Assembly: GCA_903847605.1 (NCBI GenBank)
Contig: CAINED010000024.1
Coordinates: 99,731-163,730 of the forward strand
Direction of reading: 5' to 3'
Origin: an uncultured Hyphomicrobiales bacterium
GTDB taxonomy: Bacteria; Pseudomonadota; Alphaproteobacteria; Rhizobiales; Beijerinckiaceae
Length of the DNA: 64,000 bases
Below, piece by piece: positions 17,926-26,839 of the stretch. The notes under the pieces were generated by a model. The model did no database searches and was not told the origin of the DNA. It saw only the letters and a list, made by a program, of their open reading frames with translations. The translations under genes and the position numbers were made by a program. Each line of letters starts with the position of its first letter. Position 1 is the stretch's first letter.

Positions 17926-19206
17926 GGAAATCGCCAGCGCAAGCGCGGCGAAAGTGCTCGGCACTTTTGTCGAGAGCGTGTTGTTGGTGAGGGCGAGAAA
18001 AAGGAACACAGCCAGACCAATACCTATGACCGGATGCGAATTGCGCCCGATTCGCCAGAGCAGCCAGACGAAAAGAGATACGAAAAAAAGCGCACAGACT
18101 GCGCCGAAATCGAAAACGAAAAAGACGACGGCGCTTTCGATCAACTTGATGCCGAGCATGTCAGTTGCGATCTGACGAATGCGCAAGATATCCGTTCCCA
18201 GGACGATGTCGCGCCAGCCGACAAACTCGAATACGCGATAGATGTCGATGCGTGTCTGGGCGCTGTCGTCGACATAGCCGCCCTTGAAGCGGTCCAGAAA
18301 ACCAAGCTCCGAAAACGCCAGAAGCAGCAACGGCAGGACAGTCGTCGCAAAAACGATCATCGCAATGGCCTTAACGCCGACACTCGGTCCCGTATTGCCG
18401 AGCCTTGCCGTCAACAGAACGGCGATAGGAAGGAAGACGATCGCCATCAACATCGCTGTACGGGAACCGGAAATGAGCAGTCCGGCCATGAGTATGGCGA
18501 TCAACGTCGTCTTCCACTTCGCGCCCACGGGCAGCGAGACGAGAAAGATGCAGGCCGTGAGGTTGATGACGCCCACATTCAGCGCTGCGCCCAGAAATCC
18601 TGTCGGGCGAAACTCGGCCGCTTCCACGGGAATGATGTAACGGCCAGTCGCGAATTCGCCGACTGAGAGCAGCGAGTTGAACGCGAGGACGCCGATCACG
18701 GTCAGGCCGAAAATCTGCCGCCAGCGCGGCGGCATGGCGAGAAGGAACCCGCAGGCCAGGCAAGCCACGAGATAGGTGTCGATCACATAGCCGGCCGGCC
18801 CGTTGCGGCCCTGCATCATGGGAAAAGCTGCCGCGATCACGGATCCGAAGGCAAACACAATGATCGCCCGCAGCACCGGCAGATCGTGAGCCGCGAACCG
18901 ATAACCCGGCGAGAGGTAGAGGAGCCCGGCAGCCATCGCCATCAGGTAACTTCCGGGATGAATCTTGCCCGGAAAAATTCCCCCTTCGTGCGTGTAGGGC
19001 CAGGCGAGGTTAACAATGACGTCGGTCAAAAAGATGCGCATCAGCGCGCCGACCAGAAACAGGCCGAAGATGAACCGGACCCAGGCGAGACTTTGTTGGC
19101 TCAAGGGCACAGAGGAGACCGTTCCGTCCCGTGGGACCGGCTGCGCTGTTCCAAGATCGAGCCGTTCGTAGGTCATCGTTGAAGCCGGAATGAGGCACCG
19201 GACCAT
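17890..19206 (-). CDS. O-antigen polymerase/ligase-like membrane protein (Wzy candidate)
   Basis: 438 residues with about ten hydrophobic segments and a large periplasmic loop (LGFLDRFKGGYVDDSAQTR then IYRVFEFVGWRDIVLGTDIL), the arrangement of Wzy/WaaL-type proteins. It would polymerise flipped repeat units in the periplasm. ATG 19176 (MTYERLD) is an alternative start; neither start has a clear Shine-Dalgarno. Its 3' end overlaps the 3' end of the Wzz-like gene by 36 bases on the opposite strand. Confidence 0.75.
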   Translation of the reverse strand: MVRCLIPASTMTYERLDLGTAQPVPRDGTVSSVPLSQQSLAWVRFIFGLFLVGALMRIFLTDVIVNLAWPYTHEGGIFPGKIHPGSYLMAMAAGLLYLSPGYRFAAHDLPVLRAIIVFAFGSVIAAAFPMMQGRNGPAGYVIDTYLVACLACGFLLAMPPRWRQIFGLTVIGVLAFNSLLSVGEFATGRYIIPVEAAEFRPTGFLGAALNVGVINLTACIFLVSLPVGAKWKTTLIAILMAGLLISGSRTAMLMAIVFLPIAVLLTARLGNTGPSVGVKAIAMIVFATTVLPLLLLAFSELGFLDRFKGGYVDDSAQTRIDIYRVFEFVGWRDIVLGTDILRIRQIATDMLGIKLIESAVVFFVFDFGAVCALFFVSLFVWLLWRIGRNSHPVIGIGLAVFLFLALTNNTLSTKVPSTFAALALAISLSAFHSGVRRI

Positions 19207-19335
19207 AGGGCGCGCCGCCCGATTCGCACAGGCGCGCCGTTTGCAACGCCTTGCTCAAATCGGGAAAGCCGCGTGAGGCTGGGTCAAATCGGGACCATGG
19301 CGCGGCCTTCATTCCGTCTGCTCGAGGAATTTGCA

Positions 19336-20355
19336 ATGCCCGTCCTGAACATTGCCAGCGTCATGGATATGTTGCGCTGCCCCTGCTGCGCCTCGAAAAT
19401 CGAGAAGCGCGGCGAGCAGTTCCAATGCACCGGAACAGACTGCGCCTATGCAAAGGCGCCCTTCGAGACGATTGGCGGCCAGCCGGTGCTGGTCGATTTC
19501 GGGACAAGCGTCTTCAAGCGGGCCACCTATGCCGGCGGCAAGGTGCCGATCGTGCGCCCCCTTGGCCTACTGGGCAATATCCTCGACCGTTTCCGCGAAA
19601 ATCTTTACGGCGAGAACCGCCCCGCCGAAGCGAAGGCCGCGGAACTCATCGCCCGTCTCAGCAAAATGGCCTTCCCGCGCGTGCTGGTCATTGGCGGGGG
19701 CACGGCCGGCTCCGGCACGCGCGAACTTTACGCCGCCGCCACGCTCGACATCGTTGGGCTCGACGTTTTCCCGACGGAACTGACCACTCTGGTCGCCGAC
19801 GGTCACAAGCTACCGTTCGCGCCTGAGAGTTTCGACGCCGTCTGGATTCAAGCTGTGTTAGAACACGTCCTCGATCCGCACACCTGCGTCGCCGAAATCC
19901 ATCGCGTCCTGAAGCCCGATGGCATCGTTTATGCGGATACGCCGTTCATGCAGCAGGTGCATGGCGGCGCCTTCGACTTTCACCGCTTCTCGCTCAACGG
20001 CCATCGCTGGCTGTTCCGCAATTTCTCGCAGATCGAGGCCGGCGTGGTCGGCGGCGCGGGCGTCTCCCTGCTCTGGTCTTTGCGTTATTTCTTCCGCAGC
20101 TTCGGCTGGGGCAACAAGCCCTCGACCTTGCTGACGATGCCCTTCTTCTGGCTGCGCTTCTTCGACAGGCTGACTTCGCGCAACGGCAATGCGGACGCGG
20201 CGAACGGCGTCTATTTCCTCGGCATGAAATCGCCCATCGCGATGTCGCCGCAGGAGATCGTCCAATACTATCACGACATGCGAGAGGCGCCGCGCAAACG
20301 CGCCGCCTCTCCAGCGCCTGCGGGCGAAACCGCGCCGGGTCTGGCGCGGCAGTAA
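19336..20355 (+). CDS. Methyltransferase with Trm112-like zinc N-terminus
   Basis: 339 residues from ATG 19336, which follows GAGGAAT by 7 bases. The first 60 residues form a Trm112-like zinc ribbon (MLRCPCCASKIEKRG ... CTGTDCAYAKAPFET). Then come a SAM-binding Rossmann block (RVLVIGGGTAGSGTREL, DIVGLDVFPTEL) and FDAVWIQAVLEHVLDP typical of Methyltransf_11. The C-terminal region has LMTMPFFWLRFFDRL-like hydrophobic stretches. It probably methylates or otherwise modifies a lipid-linked sugar and closes the polysaccharide locus. Confidence 0.8.
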   Translation: MPVLNIASVMDMLRCPCCASKIEKRGEQFQCTGTDCAYAKAPFETIGGQPVLVDFGTSVFKRATYAGGKVPIVRPLGLLGNILDRFRENLYGENRPAEAKAAELIARLSKMAFPRVLVIGGGTAGSGTRELYAAATLDIVGLDVFPTELTTLVADGHKLPFAPESFDAVWIQAVLEHVLDPHTCVAEIHRVLKPDGIVYADTPFMQQVHGGAFDFHRFSLNGHRWLFRNFSQIEAGVVGGAGVSLLWSLRYFFRSFGWGNKPSTLLTMPFFWLRFFDRLTSRNGNADAANGVYFLGMKSPIAMSPQEIVQYYHDMREAPRKRAASPAPAGETAPGLARQ

Positions 20356-20358
20356 CTT

Positions 20359-21426
20359 TTATGCATTCCCGCGCTGTTCGCGCCACAGTCCCAGTTTCTG
20401 CTGTGCGACGCGATCGGAATAGCTGAAGAGGCTGACCTCGCTCTCCGCCTCGAAGCGATAGGGCATCCAGCACGGCACGCAGAAAATATCACGCGGTTTG
20501 AAGCCGATAGTGACGGCCTTATCGCCCTCGCCTGCAATCAGCTTGCCCGTGCCCTCGACTGCCGAGAACACGATATTTTCCGTTGTGCGCTGGGATTCAG
20601 TGCGGAAGCCCTTCGGCAAAACCTGCAGGAAGGCGGAGATGGTCGGCATGGCGCTGCCGCCGCGGGTCGGGTCGATATATTCGAGCTTGATGCCGTCGAA
20701 CGGATCCCATTCGGAATTCTTGCGCAACGCATCGAGCGCCGCCCGCGCCTTCGCATAGGGATACCAGAAGATCGGCGATTCCGGCCGCGTCCAGCTTTCG
20801 TTAACGGGCCGCATGTTCGCCCCGTAACGCGCCTGGCTGTCGCCGGGCGGACGGCTCTGCGGCGCGCGATCCTCGGGATAGGCGTCGAAGAACATCGGCC
20901 CGAAACAGGCGACCATGGGAATGTCGAGCCCGTCCATCCAGAAGAAGGGCTCGTCGCCATCGTGACCATGATCGTGCCAGGTCATCGACGGGGTGATGAT
21001 GAAATCGCCGGGCTCCATGAAGGACTTTTCGCCGTTCACCGCCGTCCACGCGCCCTTGCCTTCCATAATGAAGCGAAGGGCCGAGGGCGTGTGACGATGC
21101 GCCGGCGCACATTCGCCGGGCATGATCATCTGCAGGCCCGAATAAAGCGACTCGAGTATGCGCGGCGCGCCACCCTGCAGACCCGGATTTTCCAGCGAGA
21201 GTACGCGGCGGTTCGCTTCCTTCGCCGTGATGAGGCCACCCGCCTCGATCAGCAGCGGCTTCAGCACATTGTCGAAATCCCAAAGATGCGGCTTCGACTT
21301 GATGAAGAGTTCGGGACGCGGCTGCACCAGCGTCGTCGTCCACAGCGGCGAAAGATCCTTGGTGGCGACCTTCTTGTAGAAAGCCTCGCGTTCCGGCGTG
21401 AGTGTGGCGGCGACATCGGCTGGCAT
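20359..21426 (-). CDS. Gentisate 1,2-dioxygenase-family bicupin
   Basis: 355 residues, two cupin domains. The N-terminal cupin holds the iron site in GECAPAHRHTPSALRFIMEG (His-x-His and a later His in MTWHDHGHDG). PMVACFGPMFFDAYPED is a block conserved in gentisate and salicylate/1-hydroxy-2-naphthoate dioxygenases. The enzyme cleaves gentisate to maleylpyruvate using Fe(II) and O2. The nearest matching upstream step, a 3-hydroxybenzoate 6-hydroxylase-like gene, lies at 51997-53199. No maleylpyruvate isomerase or fumarylpyruvate hydrolase is seen here. Salicylate dioxygenase is the main alternative. Confidence 0.83.
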   Translation of the reverse strand: MPADVAATLTPEREAFYKKVATKDLSPLWTTTLVQPRPELFIKSKPHLWDFDNVLKPLLIEAGGLITAKEANRRVLSLENPGLQGGAPRILESLYSGLQMIMPGECAPAHRHTPSALRFIMEGKGAWTAVNGEKSFMEPGDFIITPSMTWHDHGHDGDEPFFWMDGLDIPMVACFGPMFFDAYPEDRAPQSRPPGDSQARYGANMRPVNESWTRPESPIFWYPYAKARAALDALRKNSEWDPFDGIKLEYIDPTRGGSAMPTISAFLQVLPKGFRTESQRTTENIVFSAVEGTGKLIAGEGDKAVTIGFKPRDIFCVPCWMPYRFEAESEVSLFSYSDRVAQQKLGLWREQRGNA

Positions 21427-21607
21427 GGCGTTCCTCCATTTTTGGACATCTTAATACACCGATCCGCCTCCAGCGCGAAAATCTGCGCCGATGCGGGGCG
21501 ACCTAAAGCCACAATCGCCCCGCAGCTTGCCAAGAGCCGGGCCTTCCGCCTAGCCTTTGCCAATACAAAAAACGGAACGGCGCAGAACGTTCCGCCGGGA
21601 GGAAGTC

Positions 21608-22654
21608 ATGGCCCTGCTGATCAGGGATACGGAGATCGTCGGCCTCGTCAGCATCGAGGAGGCCATAGCAGCTATCCGTGAGGGCTATCGCGATCAGGGC
21701 GAGATGCCGGCATTCAGCGCGCCGCGCCTGCGCATCCAGCATCAGGATCGGCGGCTCAGCGTCCACACCGGCGGCTGCCACGGGCTCGGCGTGAGCGGCG
21801 CTTTCCTGCATGCGGAGCGGTTCACCTATCTCGGCGGCGCGCAGCAATACACGCATATCGGCAAGCGCGTTTACGTGACCTACAATTGCGATACGGCGGA
21901 ACTCCTTGCGCTGATCGTCGGTTCGCCGCCGCTCTTTTCCTTCGAGACGGTGGACGAGGCAATGGGCACCGAAACGCCATGCACCAGCGCGGTCGGCACC
22001 GACCTGATGGCGAGAAAGGACAGCCGTATTCTCGGACTCTATGGGACCGGGCGGCAGGCGCGCCGGCATCTCATCACCATGGCGGCAATCCGGCCCGACA
22101 TCGAAGAGGTCAGGCTCTACAGTCGCAGCGCAGAGAACCGCGCGGCCTTTGTCGAGCGAATGCAGCCGCTGGTGAAGGCCCGCATCAAGCCCGTCGACAA
22201 TGCCGAAGCGGTCGCCCGCGGCGCCGACATCATCTGCCTCGCGACGGGGAGCAACGTTCCGGTTCTCCGCGGCGAATGGCTGGAACCCGGACAGCACGTC
22301 ACCTCCATCGTCGGCAGCAACAAGGCCGTCTTTCAGCAGGGGCTCGTCGCCAAACCGCGCCGCGAATTCGACGACGAGACGATCCTGCGCGCCGACCGCA
22401 TCGTCGCGACGCTGAAGGACCAAGCCATTCAGGACGAACAGGGCGATCTCTTCCAGCCCGTGCACAGAGGGCTGACCAGTTGGGACGCCATCACCGATCT
22501 CAGCCAGCTTGCGAGCGGGCGCGTGAAGGGGCGAGAAAACGACAGGGAAATCACCCTTTTCAAACAGAACTCCGATCAGGGCGTCGGCTACATGGCGCTC
22601 GCCCTGCTCATCGCGCGCAAGGCGCGTGCGGCCGGCATCGGTACGGAAATCTGA
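21608..22654 (+). CDS. Ornithine cyclodeaminase/mu-crystallin-family protein
   Basis: 348 residues from ATG 21608, preceded by GGGAGGAAG. SIEEAIAAIREGYRDQGEM opens the substrate lobe, and ILGLYGTGRQARRHL is the NAD-binding loop; DIICLATGSNVPVL and HVTSIVGSNKAVF follow in family order. Members include cyclodeaminases, imine reductases and ketimine reductases, so the substrate is open. It is divergent from the gentisate dioxygenase gene and 20 bases upstream of a Bug-type binding protein, with which it is probably co-transcribed. Confidence 0.83.
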   Translation: MALLIRDTEIVGLVSIEEAIAAIREGYRDQGEMPAFSAPRLRIQHQDRRLSVHTGGCHGLGVSGAFLHAERFTYLGGAQQYTHIGKRVYVTYNCDTAELLALIVGSPPLFSFETVDEAMGTETPCTSAVGTDLMARKDSRILGLYGTGRQARRHLITMAAIRPDIEEVRLYSRSAENRAAFVERMQPLVKARIKPVDNAEAVARGADIICLATGSNVPVLRGEWLEPGQHVTSIVGSNKAVFQQGLVAKPRREFDDETILRADRIVATLKDQAIQDEQGDLFQPVHRGLTSWDAITDLSQLASGRVKGRENDREITLFKQNSDQGVGYMALALLIARKARAAGIGTEI

Positions 22655-22674
22655 CGCGAAACCCGGAGAAACAC

Positions 22675-23715
22675 ATGTCCTCTATCCGCAACGCGCTTGC
22701 ATCTGCCGCCCTGATCGCGACGTCACTCTTCTCGCCCGCGCAGGCCCAGACTTCAGACGACTTCCTGAAGGGCAGGCAGCTCAGCATCATCGTCGGCTAT
22801 ACGCCGGGCAGCGGCTACGATCTCTATGCGCGTTTGCTGTCGCGCTTCTACGGCAAGCACCTGCCCGGCGAGCCGCGCGTCATCGTTCAAAACATGCCCG
22901 GCGGCGGCAGTCTCACCGCAGCCAACCACATCGCGCAGGTCGCGCCGCGCGACGGCAGCGTCATCGCGATGATCAATCGCTCGCTACCCATCGCCGGCCT
23001 TCTGCAGACTGTCGAACCCGGCTCAATCAAATACGATCCGTTCACGCTCAACTATATCGGCTCGATGAGCGAGGAGACGACGCTCGCCTTCGTCTGGGCG
23101 GGCACAGGCATCACGAAATTCGAACAACTGCGCGAGCGGCAGATCACGACAGGCACGCAGGGCGCCGCGTCCGACGGGAACGTGCTCTCCAACATGCTGA
23201 ACTCGATGTTCGGCACGAAGATCAAGGTGATCTTCGGCTATACCGGCACCGACAAGGTCTATTTCGCGATGGAGAACCGCGAACTCGACGCCTACGTCGG
23301 CGGTACGCTCGGTTCGCTTCTCGCGACCCATCCCAACTGGATCCGCGACGGCAAGGTGAACGTCCTCGTCCAGTTGGTCACAAAGCCGTCGAGCCAGTTG
23401 CCGGGCATCCCCACCATAATCGATTTAACGACAAACGAAACGCATCGCGCGGCGCTGAGACTTGCACTCGCGCCGCAGCGCTTCGGCCGTCCTCTCATCG
23501 CACCGCCCGAGATTCCCGCAGACCGCCTCGCCGTCCTGCAGAAAGCATTCGACGCCGCGATGAAAGACGCGGGCCTCCTCGGCGAGGCCGACCGCATGAA
23601 GGCCGAGATCGCGCCGATGACGGGGACCGAAATGAAGGCTTTCATCAAGCAATTGCACGACGTACCGCCGGAGGCGCTGGCGCTGGCGCGTGCAGCCGTG
23701 CAGCCGCCGAAATAA
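22675..23715 (+). CDS. Tripartite tricarboxylate transporter binding protein (Bug/TctC family)
   Basis: 346 residues. A Sec signal (LIATSLFSPAQAQ) precedes the mature periplasmic protein. GRQLSIIVGYTPGSGYDLY and VQNMPGGGSLTAANHIAQV are the first ligand-loop blocks, and GIPTIIDL with EIPADRLAVLQKAFDAA are the C-terminal ones. It belongs to the GYDLYAR subgroup, like the protein at 55017. No TctA/TctB membrane genes are nearby, so it is an orphan binding protein; the ligand is probably a carboxylate. Confidence 0.85.
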   Translation: MSSIRNALASAALIATSLFSPAQAQTSDDFLKGRQLSIIVGYTPGSGYDLYARLLSRFYGKHLPGEPRVIVQNMPGGGSLTAANHIAQVAPRDGSVIAMINRSLPIAGLLQTVEPGSIKYDPFTLNYIGSMSEETTLAFVWAGTGITKFEQLRERQITTGTQGAASDGNVLSNMLNSMFGTKIKVIFGYTGTDKVYFAMENRELDAYVGGTLGSLLATHPNWIRDGKVNVLVQLVTKPSSQLPGIPTIIDLTTNETHRAALRLALAPQRFGRPLIAPPEIPADRLAVLQKAFDAAMKDAGLLGEADRMKAEIAPMTGTEMKAFIKQLHDVPPEALALARAAVQPPK

Positions 23716-23821
23716 GAGCTTGCCGCACGGCGTGGCGTAATGCGCATTGACGCGGCTGGCGGGAGCCCGCATCCGTCGTCCGGACAGATGCGCGCAGCAG
23801 TTAGATGGAACGGAGCAGGAA

Positions 23822-24124
23822 ATGGATGAGATGAGCGGGCTGGCCGAAGCAGCCGCGGCTTTCGCGCAAGGCGTCGCGGCGCTCGATGCAGAGGGCAAGG
23901 CGGGCGATATTCCCGACGACATCTTGCAAACGATTTTTACAGCGGCCGTAAAAGCCTATGCGGCGCGCGTCGAGGATACGGGGCGCGAACCTGCCATCGT
24001 CGACACGTCGAAAATTACCGCGACGGAAGGCGTGACGGCCGCCTGCGCGCTGATCCGCGCTATCGACCTGAACATGTTCGACGTGACCATGTGGTACAAT
24101 CGCAGCGGCAACAACCGGGTCTGA
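23822..24124 (+). CDS. Conserved small protein of unknown function
   Basis: 100 residues from ATG 23822 (MDEMSGLAEAAAAFAQG), preceded by GGAGCAGGAA. It is predominantly helical; KITATEGVTAACALIRAID and a C-terminal MWYNRSG are distinctive. No signal peptide or membrane segment. It lies 106 bases downstream of the Bug-type gene and 1 base upstream of the next gene, with which it is probably co-transcribed. I do not recognise the family. Confidence 0.6.
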   Translation: MDEMSGLAEAAAAFAQGVAALDAEGKAGDIPDDILQTIFTAAVKAYAARVEDTGREPAIVDTSKITATEGVTAACALIRAIDLNMFDVTMWYNRSGNNRV

Positions 24125-24125
24125 C

Positions 24126-24569
24126 ATGCGGCTGGCCTGCGTTGCGATAAGCCTTGCCATGATGACTGCAAGCGGCGCCCTCGCGCAACCCGCCGCCGTG
24201 CGCGAACAGATGCGCGAGGACCGGCTGGACTGCAAACAGACCGGCTACAGCGCGCACACGCAAAAGGGCTATCTGCGCAGCGCCGACTTCAACGGCGATG
24301 GCAAGCCGGACTACATTCTCGACAATGAAAAGCTGGACTGCGGTACGGTGAAATGCGGCAGCGCGGGCTGCACGATCGTGATCTTCGTATCAGCGGGTAA
24401 AAACCATCGCCTGGCTTTCGACGACAATGTCCGCACATGGAAGATCGTGCGGCGCGGCAAGCGCGACATCATCGAAGCCAATTTCCATGGCAGTTATTGC
24501 GGCCGCGCAGGCTCCTACGATTGCCGCAAGACGATTTCGTGGAACGGCCTGACGATGACCGCGCAATAG
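24126..24569 (+). CDS. Exported small protein with calcium-loop-like motif
   Basis: 147 residues with a Sec signal (AISLAMMTASGALAQ). After it comes RSADFNGDGKPDYIL, a DxNxDGxxD loop of EF-hand/FG-GAP type that may bind calcium, then two pairs of Cys (LDCGTVKCGSAGC and YCGRAGSYDC) likely to form disulfides in the periplasm. Function unknown. It ends 1 base before the convergent GlcG-like gene. Confidence 0.65.
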   Translation: MRLACVAISLAMMTASGALAQPAAVREQMREDRLDCKQTGYSAHTQKGYLRSADFNGDGKPDYILDNEKLDCGTVKCGSAGCTIVIFVSAGKNHRLAFDDNVRTWKIVRRGKRDIIEANFHGSYCGRAGSYDCRKTISWNGLTMTAQ

Positions 24570-24570
24570 T

Positions 24571-24996
24571 TCAGGCCTGCTCCGCCCAGTCCAGCGCCGC
24601 GAGCGCCGCCTTCGCGACGATCACGTCTTCTTCCTGCGAGCCTCCGCCTGCGCCAACGCCGCCGATCACTTGGCCCTTTGCGATGATCGGAAAGCCGCCG
24701 CGCACATTGGTGAAGTCGGTGTCCATACGGATCTGCATCGACAGCGCCTTGAGCGGATCGTCGACATAGCCCGTCGGCTCGCGCTGCGAGGCAGCCGTTG
24801 CTGCTTTCTTCGTCGTCGTGCGCCCGGCAAAGTGCTTCGCGCCATCCATGACGAGATAGCCCAGCAACGCCGTCGACTGGTCGCAGACGGCGAGCGCAAT
24901 CTTCACGCCGATCTCGTCGGCCTTCTTCACGCCCGCCGCGAGCATCTTCATCGTGGCTTCGTGCGTGAGTTTGTAGGTGGGAATGTAGTCGGGCAT
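24571..24996 (-). CDS. GlcG/HbpS-family protein (cytoplasmic form)
   Basis: 141 residues without a signal peptide. It has the full family pattern: YKLTHEATMKMLAAGVKKADEI at the start, VCDQSTALLGYLVMDGA in the middle, and PIIAKGQVIGGVGAGGG near the end. The family is known as heme-binding HbpS or as GlcG, whose role in glycolate and aromatic clusters is unclear. It lies downstream of the dihydroxyphthalate-decarboxylase-like gene on the same strand, separated by an inverted repeat pair. Confidence 0.82.
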   Translation of the reverse strand: MPDYIPTYKLTHEATMKMLAAGVKKADEIGVKIALAVCDQSTALLGYLVMDGAKHFAGRTTTKKAATAASQREPTGYVDDPLKALSMQIRMDTDFTNVRGGFPIIAKGQVIGGVGAGGGSQEEDVIVAKAALAALDWAEQA

Positions 24997-25018
24997 GAGG
25001 CTCCTGCCTTAACCAACC

Positions 25019-25132
25019 CCTCGTGCTTCGAGACGCGAGCTTCGCTCGCTCCTCAGCATGAGGGGTCCTGAAGCGCTTTCAAAGCCCTCATCCTGAGGAG
25101 CCAGCCGAAGGCTGGCGTCTCGAAGGACGAGG
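25019..25132. repeat. Two REP-like palindromic repeats in inverted orientation
   Basis: Unit 1 (25019-25063) and unit 2 (25086-25132) are inverted copies of one element: CCTCATsCTGAGGAGC ... GTCTCGAAGsACGAGG. Each has an inner hairpin (GCGAGcttCGCTC in unit 1, CAGCCgaaGGCTG in unit 2). Repeats of this kind are frequent between genes in Hyphomicrobiales. The pair can fold into a long stem and may attenuate transcription between the two flanking minus-strand genes. Confidence 0.75.
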
Positions 25133-25146
25133 CCGGCACCGCTCGC

Positions 25147-26091
25147 TCACCCCACCAGATCCAGCGTCTCCTTCGCGAACAGATCCTCGATCCGTTCGCT
25201 GCCAGAGAGAATGCCCTGCGCTTTTGCATGGGCGATGAGGTTTTCCACATTCATGCGATTGGCGGCGATGCCATAGGGCACAGGGTCTTTGCCGGTGATG
25301 TCCATGACGCGCTTGTGCATCTTGGCGTCGCCCTTCAGCTCGACCTTCCCCGCCTTGAGGTTGTCGACATAGAGCTTCTTGGCCTCGCTGAAGACATTGA
25401 ACACATCCGTCGCCAGGCCCGGCTGCGCCGCGATCAGCTCGTCCTTGATGACGATAAGATGGTTGATCGGGTAATGGCCCGTGCGCTGCAGCGCTGCGAA
25501 GCCCGCCTCCTCGGCGTTGGGAATGAGCACTTCGACATCGGGATGATCGACCGATACGCCGATGGCAGCGGCGAGCTCGCCCGAGATCAGCATGTCCTCC
25601 ATCTTCTTGCCGGCCTCCATCGGCACGACATTGGCGGGAGCCTTGTACTCCTCGACATGCTCGTCGCCCGAGAGAACCCAAGTCACCTTGGAGAGATCGA
25701 GCCCGTACTCGTCCTGCATAATGCCGCGCGCCCAGACGCCCGTCGTCACGGTATAGCCGCGATTGACGCCGACCTTCTTGCCCGCGAGATCGGCCGGCGA
25801 TTTCACGCCCGCCTTCTTGTTGACGAGGATCGCGCCGTGGTGGAAGGCGCGCACGATGAACACGGGCACGGCGGTGAATTTCTTGCCATAGGCCTTGGCC
25901 GCCATATAGGTCGTGATCGCCATTTCCGTGATGTCGAACTCATGCTTGCGCACCATGCGGCGGAAGGCGGCGATGAGCGGATCGACCTCGATAAATTCCG
26001 GCTCGAAGGTTTTGGGCTTCACGGTCCCGTTCTTCAGCGCCTCGTTGGCGACCTGGGTGCGGGTGACGAGCGTATATTTCGGCAGGGCCAC
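25147..26091 (-). CDS. 4,5-dihydroxyphthalate decarboxylase-like / NMT1-type substrate-binding protein
   Basis: 314 residues. FDITEMAITTYMAAKAYGK, FHHGAILVNKKAGVKSPADL and GYTVTTGVWARGIM are blocks shared by proteins annotated as 4,5-dihydroxyphthalate decarboxylase (Pht5) and by NMT1/THI5-type periplasmic binding proteins. No signal peptide is visible, which favours a cytoplasmic enzyme-like role over uptake. The gentisate, Rieske and LLM genes around it support an aromatic or heteroaromatic substrate. Whether it decarboxylates or only binds cannot be settled here. Confidence 0.7.
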   Translation of the reverse strand: MALPKYTLVTRTQVANEALKNGTVKPKTFEPEFIEVDPLIAAFRRMVRKHEFDITEMAITTYMAAKAYGKKFTAVPVFIVRAFHHGAILVNKKAGVKSPADLAGKKVGVNRGYTVTTGVWARGIMQDEYGLDLSKVTWVLSGDEHVEEYKAPANVVPMEAGKKMEDMLISGELAAAIGVSVDHPDVEVLIPNAEEAGFAALQRTGHYPINHLIVIKDELIAAQPGLATDVFNVFSEAKKLYVDNLKAGKVELKGDAKMHKRVMDITGKDPVPYGIAANRMNVENLIAHAKAQGILSGSERIEDLFAKETLDLVG

Positions 26092-26202
26092 GGCAGTTTC
26101 CTCCTGATCTTGATTGCTGTTTCGACCACCCTTTTAGGAGGAATGGCCAAGCGTGGGAAGAGGCGCGAAAACGTGCCAGACTGGCCAGGAAAGGATACGT
26201 CC

Positions 26203-26586
26203 ATGCCGCAACTCCGGTCCGGAATTTGGCTCGCCGCCCTTCTGGGCGCGGCCCTCGCCGCCTCCCCTGCGTCAGCCCAATCCTGCAAGCCCGCCCGCGC
26301 CGACATGGCCGGGCTCTACACCCTGCGCGGCGTGATGGAGACGGGCTCGCAGATCATGCTGCACGCCGACGGGCGCTTCCAGTACATGCTCGCCTATGGC
26401 GCCGTCGATGAACTCGCGGAGGGCTGCTGGCAGCGCGTCAACGATGTCGTCGTGCTCACCACGACCAAGATGCAGGTGAGCAAGGGCGGCAACAGGTTTT
26501 CGCGCCTGTCATTACCGGTCGTGGACGGCGGCAAGCTGGCACGGCAGTTTGGGCAGAGAACGGGGATGTATGAGAGGGGGAACTAA
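26203..26586 (+). CDS. Exported protein of unknown function
   Basis: 127 residues from ATG 26203, preceded by AGGAAAGGAT. Sec signal WLAALLGAALAASPASAQ, then a compact domain beginning CKPARADMAGLYTLRGVMETG with GRFQYMLAYGAVDE and GCWQRVND, suggestive of a small beta-barrel that binds a ligand. One Cys pair could form a disulfide. No family recognised. Divergent from the preceding minus-strand gene. Confidence 0.6.
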   Translation: MPQLRSGIWLAALLGAALAASPASAQSCKPARADMAGLYTLRGVMETGSQIMLHADGRFQYMLAYGAVDELAEGCWQRVNDVVVLTTTKMQVSKGGNRFSRLSLPVVDGGKLARQFGQRTGMYERGN

Positions 26587-26839
26587 AAGTGATACCAGCC
26601 TAAGGCGATCGATGGATCGGAACACCCTGCGACCCGCTCGCATAGCGGCTAATAACAGCTGAACACGTTATCCGGATGAAGCAGAAATATCGTGTAATAC
26701 CGAAACACTGTCTCTTTACACTTGACAAGCTGAATCGGAAATTGTGAGGATGAACCAAGTTTATATTTGAATATCGGGCCTCCATCGAATTGCCCAATTC
26801 GGCACCATGCGGGTCGATAAACTTCTTAGGACGGCGAAC
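26587..26839. other. AT-rich intergenic DNA before the orphan gene
   Basis: 253 bases, visibly richer in A and T than the flanks. TTGACA occurs at 26722-26727, but no good -10 box is at the right distance. No gene seen. Confidence 0.35.

Noticed and set aside
21886..22674. A long in-frame extension of the Bug-type gene upstream of 22675
   Set aside because: It overlaps the cyclodeaminase gene out of frame and the signal peptide begins at ATG 22675.
25228..26202. A 450-residue plus-strand reading before the exported protein at 26203
   Set aside because: It is the complement of the decarboxylase-like gene; the signal peptide starts at ATG 26203.
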